Shown here: positions 5,915 through 7,108 of the stretch, piece after piece
Numbering within the stretch: position 1 is the first letter of the stretch
How the letters are laid out: each line of letters begins with the position of its first letter
Source: Clostridia bacterium
GTDB lineage: Bacteria; Bacillota; Clostridia; Oscillospirales; Acutalibacteraceae
Assembly (NCBI GenBank): GCA_017615405.1
Contig: JAGAAE010000117.1
Coordinates: 1 to 7,108 of the forward strand
Length of the DNA stretch: 7,108 nucleotides
Reading direction: 5' to 3'
Translations under genes and position numbers: made by a program
The notes under the pieces: model-generated
Database searches by the model: none
What the model saw: the letters and a program-made list of their open reading frames with translations, nothing else
What the model was told of the DNA's origin: nothing

Positions 5915-6513
5915 TGAATTATAATATCGTACCGCTTAACGAACTTATAAACCAATTTTCCCGACTGCCCGGTATCGGCAAAAAGACGGCGCAAAGGCTC
6001 GCTTTTTCGATACTTGAACAGCCTCCCGAATATGCCGAGCGGTTTTCAAAGGCGCTTATCGACGCGCGGGAAAAGATACATTTTTGCAGTTGTTGTCAGG
6101 CGCTGACCGACCTTGATACCTGTCAGATCTGCGCTGACCCTCAAAGGGATCATTCGGTCATCTGCGTCGTCGAAGGTCCCAAGGACGTTATCGCTTTCGA
6201 GCGGATGAAGGAGTTTTCGGGGGTCTATCACGTTCTCCACGGCGTTATCTCGCCGCTTGACGGCATAACGCCCGATAAACTGAAAATCAAAGAACTGATG
6301 ACAAGGCTTTCAAGCGGAGAGGTCAGGGAAATTATTATGGCGACCAACCCGACCGTTGAGGGCGAGGCAACCGCGAGCTATATCTCGAGGCTTGTTAAAC
6401 CGATGGGGATAAAGGTCACCCGTCTTGCCTACGGCATACCGGTGGGCGGCGACCTTCAATACGCCGACGAATTCACCCTCGCGCGCTCGCTTGAAGGGAG
6501 AAACGAGATATAA
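5914..6513 (+). CDS. recR: Recombination mediator protein RecR
   Basis: RecR acts with RecO (and RecF) to load RecA onto single-stranded DNA at gaps during repair. The 199-residue length is standard. A helix-hairpin-helix is seen at LPGIGKKTAQRLA (18-30). A C4 zinc finger uses C58, C61, C70 and C73. The Toprim domain begins at ICVVEGPKD with E87 and continues through the HVLHGVISPLDG signature, then ATNPTVEGEAT, and ends with the Walker-B-like LAYGIPVGGDLQYAD segment. The domains are complete and in normal order. The start overlaps the ybaB stop by one base and no good ribosome site is visible, so translation probably depends on coupling. Its own stop overlaps the next gene's start by one base (TAATG). 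Confidence 0.98.
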   Translation: MNYNIVPLNELINQFSRLPGIGKKTAQRLAFSILEQPPEYAERFSKALIDAREKIHFCSCCQALTDLDTCQICADPQRDHSVICVVEGPKDVIAFERMKEFSGVYHVLHGVISPLDGITPDKLKIKELMTRLSSGEVREIIMATNPTVEGEATASYISRLVKPMGIKVTRLAYGIPVGGDLQYADEFTLARSLEGRNEI

Positions 6514-6710
6514 TGGAGCAAAAAAAGATCGACAGGATAAACGAACTTGCAAGAAAGCAAAAGAGTGAAGGACTAAGCGAAGAAGAACTCGCGGAACAGA
6601 AGATTTTAAGAAGAGAATATATCGACAGTTTCAAGGCAAGCCTCGTATCTCAACTTAACAGCATTTATATCGTTGACGAAAAGGGAAACAAGAAAAAATT
6701 GATTCAATAG
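6513..6710 (+). CDS. DUF896 family small protein (YnzC-like)
   Basis: The 65-residue protein begins MEQKKIDRINELARKQKSEG and continues LSEEELAEQKILRREYIDSF, the two-helix pattern of DUF896. B. subtilis YnzC belongs to this family. The protein is highly charged, has no membrane segment or signal peptide, and its function is not established. In B. subtilis, ynzC lies in the SOS-regulated yneA operon; here the gene is coupled to recR by a TAATG overlap, again next to a DNA-repair context. AAGGGAG about 12 bases upstream could help initiation. It is the last gene of the dnaX operon, with the terminator starting 8 bases after its stop. Confidence 0.88.
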   Translation: MEQKKIDRINELARKQKSEGLSEEELAEQKILRREYIDSFKASLVSQLNSIYIVDEKGNKKKLIQ

Positions 6711-6717
6711 ACCCTTC

Positions 6718-6758
6718 TGACGGCTATCGGATGATAGCCGTCAAATTTTAGCTTTTTT
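6718..6758 (+). terminator. Strong intrinsic terminator of the dnaX-ybaB-recR-DUF896 operon
   Basis: A perfect 11-base-pair stem (6718-6728 with 6733-6743) carries a 4-base loop (GGAT). It is followed by TTTT at 6746-6749 and a second run of six Ts at 6753-6758. The position, 8 bases after the DUF896 stop, suits the end of the operon. Confidence 0.9.
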
Positions 6759-6806
6759 GCCTATTGCCGGATATTAAATTATAACTATATATAGTGATAT
6801 TTGCCC

Positions 6807-6835
6807 TTGACGGTAGCTATTTTTTGGTATATAAT
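6807..6835 (+). promoter_or_regulatory. Sigma-70/SigA-type promoter of the oadG-like gene
   Basis: TTGACG (6807-6812) and a perfect TATAAT (6830-6835) are separated by 17 bases. The predicted start near 6842 leaves a leader of about 58 bases. It lies after the operon terminator, so the decarboxylase gene is a separate transcription unit. Confidence 0.85.
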
Positions 6836-6899
6836 GTGTTTGATTGGGCTTTTTGTTATTCCTATGCCCGACCCTTTATCACTCGGAGGTGCATTTTTT

Positions 6900-7108
6900 A
6901 TGCCGCAAGTCAGCAATGTTTTTGTTGTTTGTATGGGTGTCGGAACGGTTTTTTTAGGACTTGTTCTGATAATCCTGATATGCAAAACAGTGGGCTTTTT
7001 CTGCAAGATCTTCGTGAAATCCGAAAAGCCGAAAGCCCCCGATCTCCCAAAGGTCTCAAACGAGCTTTCGGGCGCTAAAAGGCAGGAGATAATTGCCGCC
7101 GTGACCGC
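6900..7108 (+). CDS. OadG-like sodium-pump decarboxylase gamma subunit, partial: 3' end outside window
   Basis: Gamma subunits of sodium-translocating decarboxylases (oxaloacetate, methylmalonyl-CoA or glutaconyl-CoA type) are small one-span membrane proteins that hold the complex together. The visible 69 codons begin MPQVSNVFVVCMGVGTVFLG. The hydrophobic segment runs from about residue 7 to 28 and contains the family's MGVGTVFLGL motif. A charged Lys/Pro-rich linker follows (about 39-60), then QEIIAAVTA, the start of the conserved EIIAAV-type element seen in many such proteins. GGAGGT (6885-6890) sits 9 bases before the ATG and favours it over the internal Met12. It begins a new transcription unit behind its own promoter. 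The biotin carrier and beta-subunit genes would be expected next but are outside the window. The decarboxylase substrate cannot be told from this piece. Confidence 0.8.
   Translation, partial: MPQVSNVFVVCMGVGTVFLGLVLIILICKTVGFFCKIFVKSEKPKAPDLPKVSNELSGAKRQEIIAAVT

Noticed and set aside
6794..7078. Plus-strand 94-codon frame overlapping the oadG-like gene
   Set aside because: It begins upstream of the mapped promoter's -10 box and lies in a different frame from the OadG-like protein, which has a strong ribosome site and family motifs.
1..7108. CRISPR array, insertion sequence, tRNA or attachment site
   Set aside because: I saw no regularly spaced repeats, terminal inverted repeats with a transposase, or tRNA cloverleaf pattern.

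Overview
The window looks like a chromosomal segment of an anaerobic Firmicute, probably a class Clostridia member near Oscillospiraceae/Ruminococcaceae. This is inferred from three things: the gene order SRP RNA - dnaX - ybaB/ebfC - recR, protein sequences with a clostridial look, and the start of a sodium-pump decarboxylase gamma subunit at the right edge. The core genes are moderately GC-rich (35 of 60 bases are G or C at 4201-4260). The left-edge gene is clearly AT-richer (22 of 60 at 241-300).

Layout. Positions 1-551 (minus) hold the N-terminal 183 codons of a NERD-domain (nuclease-related) protein whose 3' end lies outside the window. Positions 657-3670 (minus) form a tightly packed four-gene operon. 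In transcription order it encodes a left-handed beta-helix transferase related to the GlmU C-terminus, a NUDIX hydrolase, a membrane protein with a prokaryotic RING finger, a zinc ribbon and a DUF2628-like region, and GalU (UTP-glucose-1-phosphate uridylyltransferase). A near-consensus promoter at 3705-3733 drives it. A second near-consensus promoter (3752-3780) points the other way and drives the SRP RNA at about 3794-3930. That RNA ends in a U-tract only about 20 bases before the dnaX start. dnaX (3960-5546), ybaB/ebfC, recR and a DUF896 (YnzC-like) gene follow as one operon with 1-base stop/start overlaps after ybaB, closed by a strong intrinsic terminator at 6718-6758. A new promoter at 6807-6835 then drives an oadG-like gene that runs off the right end.

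How the genes fit together. The plus-strand cluster is housekeeping: protein targeting RNA, replication clamp loader, nucleoid-associated protein, recombinational repair, and a small conserved protein. No promoter is visible between the SRP RNA terminator and dnaX, so dnaX-recR expression probably depends on readthrough of the SRP RNA terminator. The minus-strand operon suggests nucleotide-sugar and envelope chemistry (GalU plus the beta-helix transferase) combined with a NUDIX enzyme and an uncharacterised zinc/membrane protein.

I did not find a clear new defence system, CRISPR array, insertion sequence or tRNA. The best leads are the compositionally distinct NERD gene, the RING-finger membrane protein, and the SRP RNA/dnaX transcriptional arrangement. 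No gene-free stretch exceeds 300 bases; the longest is 6711-6899, which holds a terminator and a promoter.
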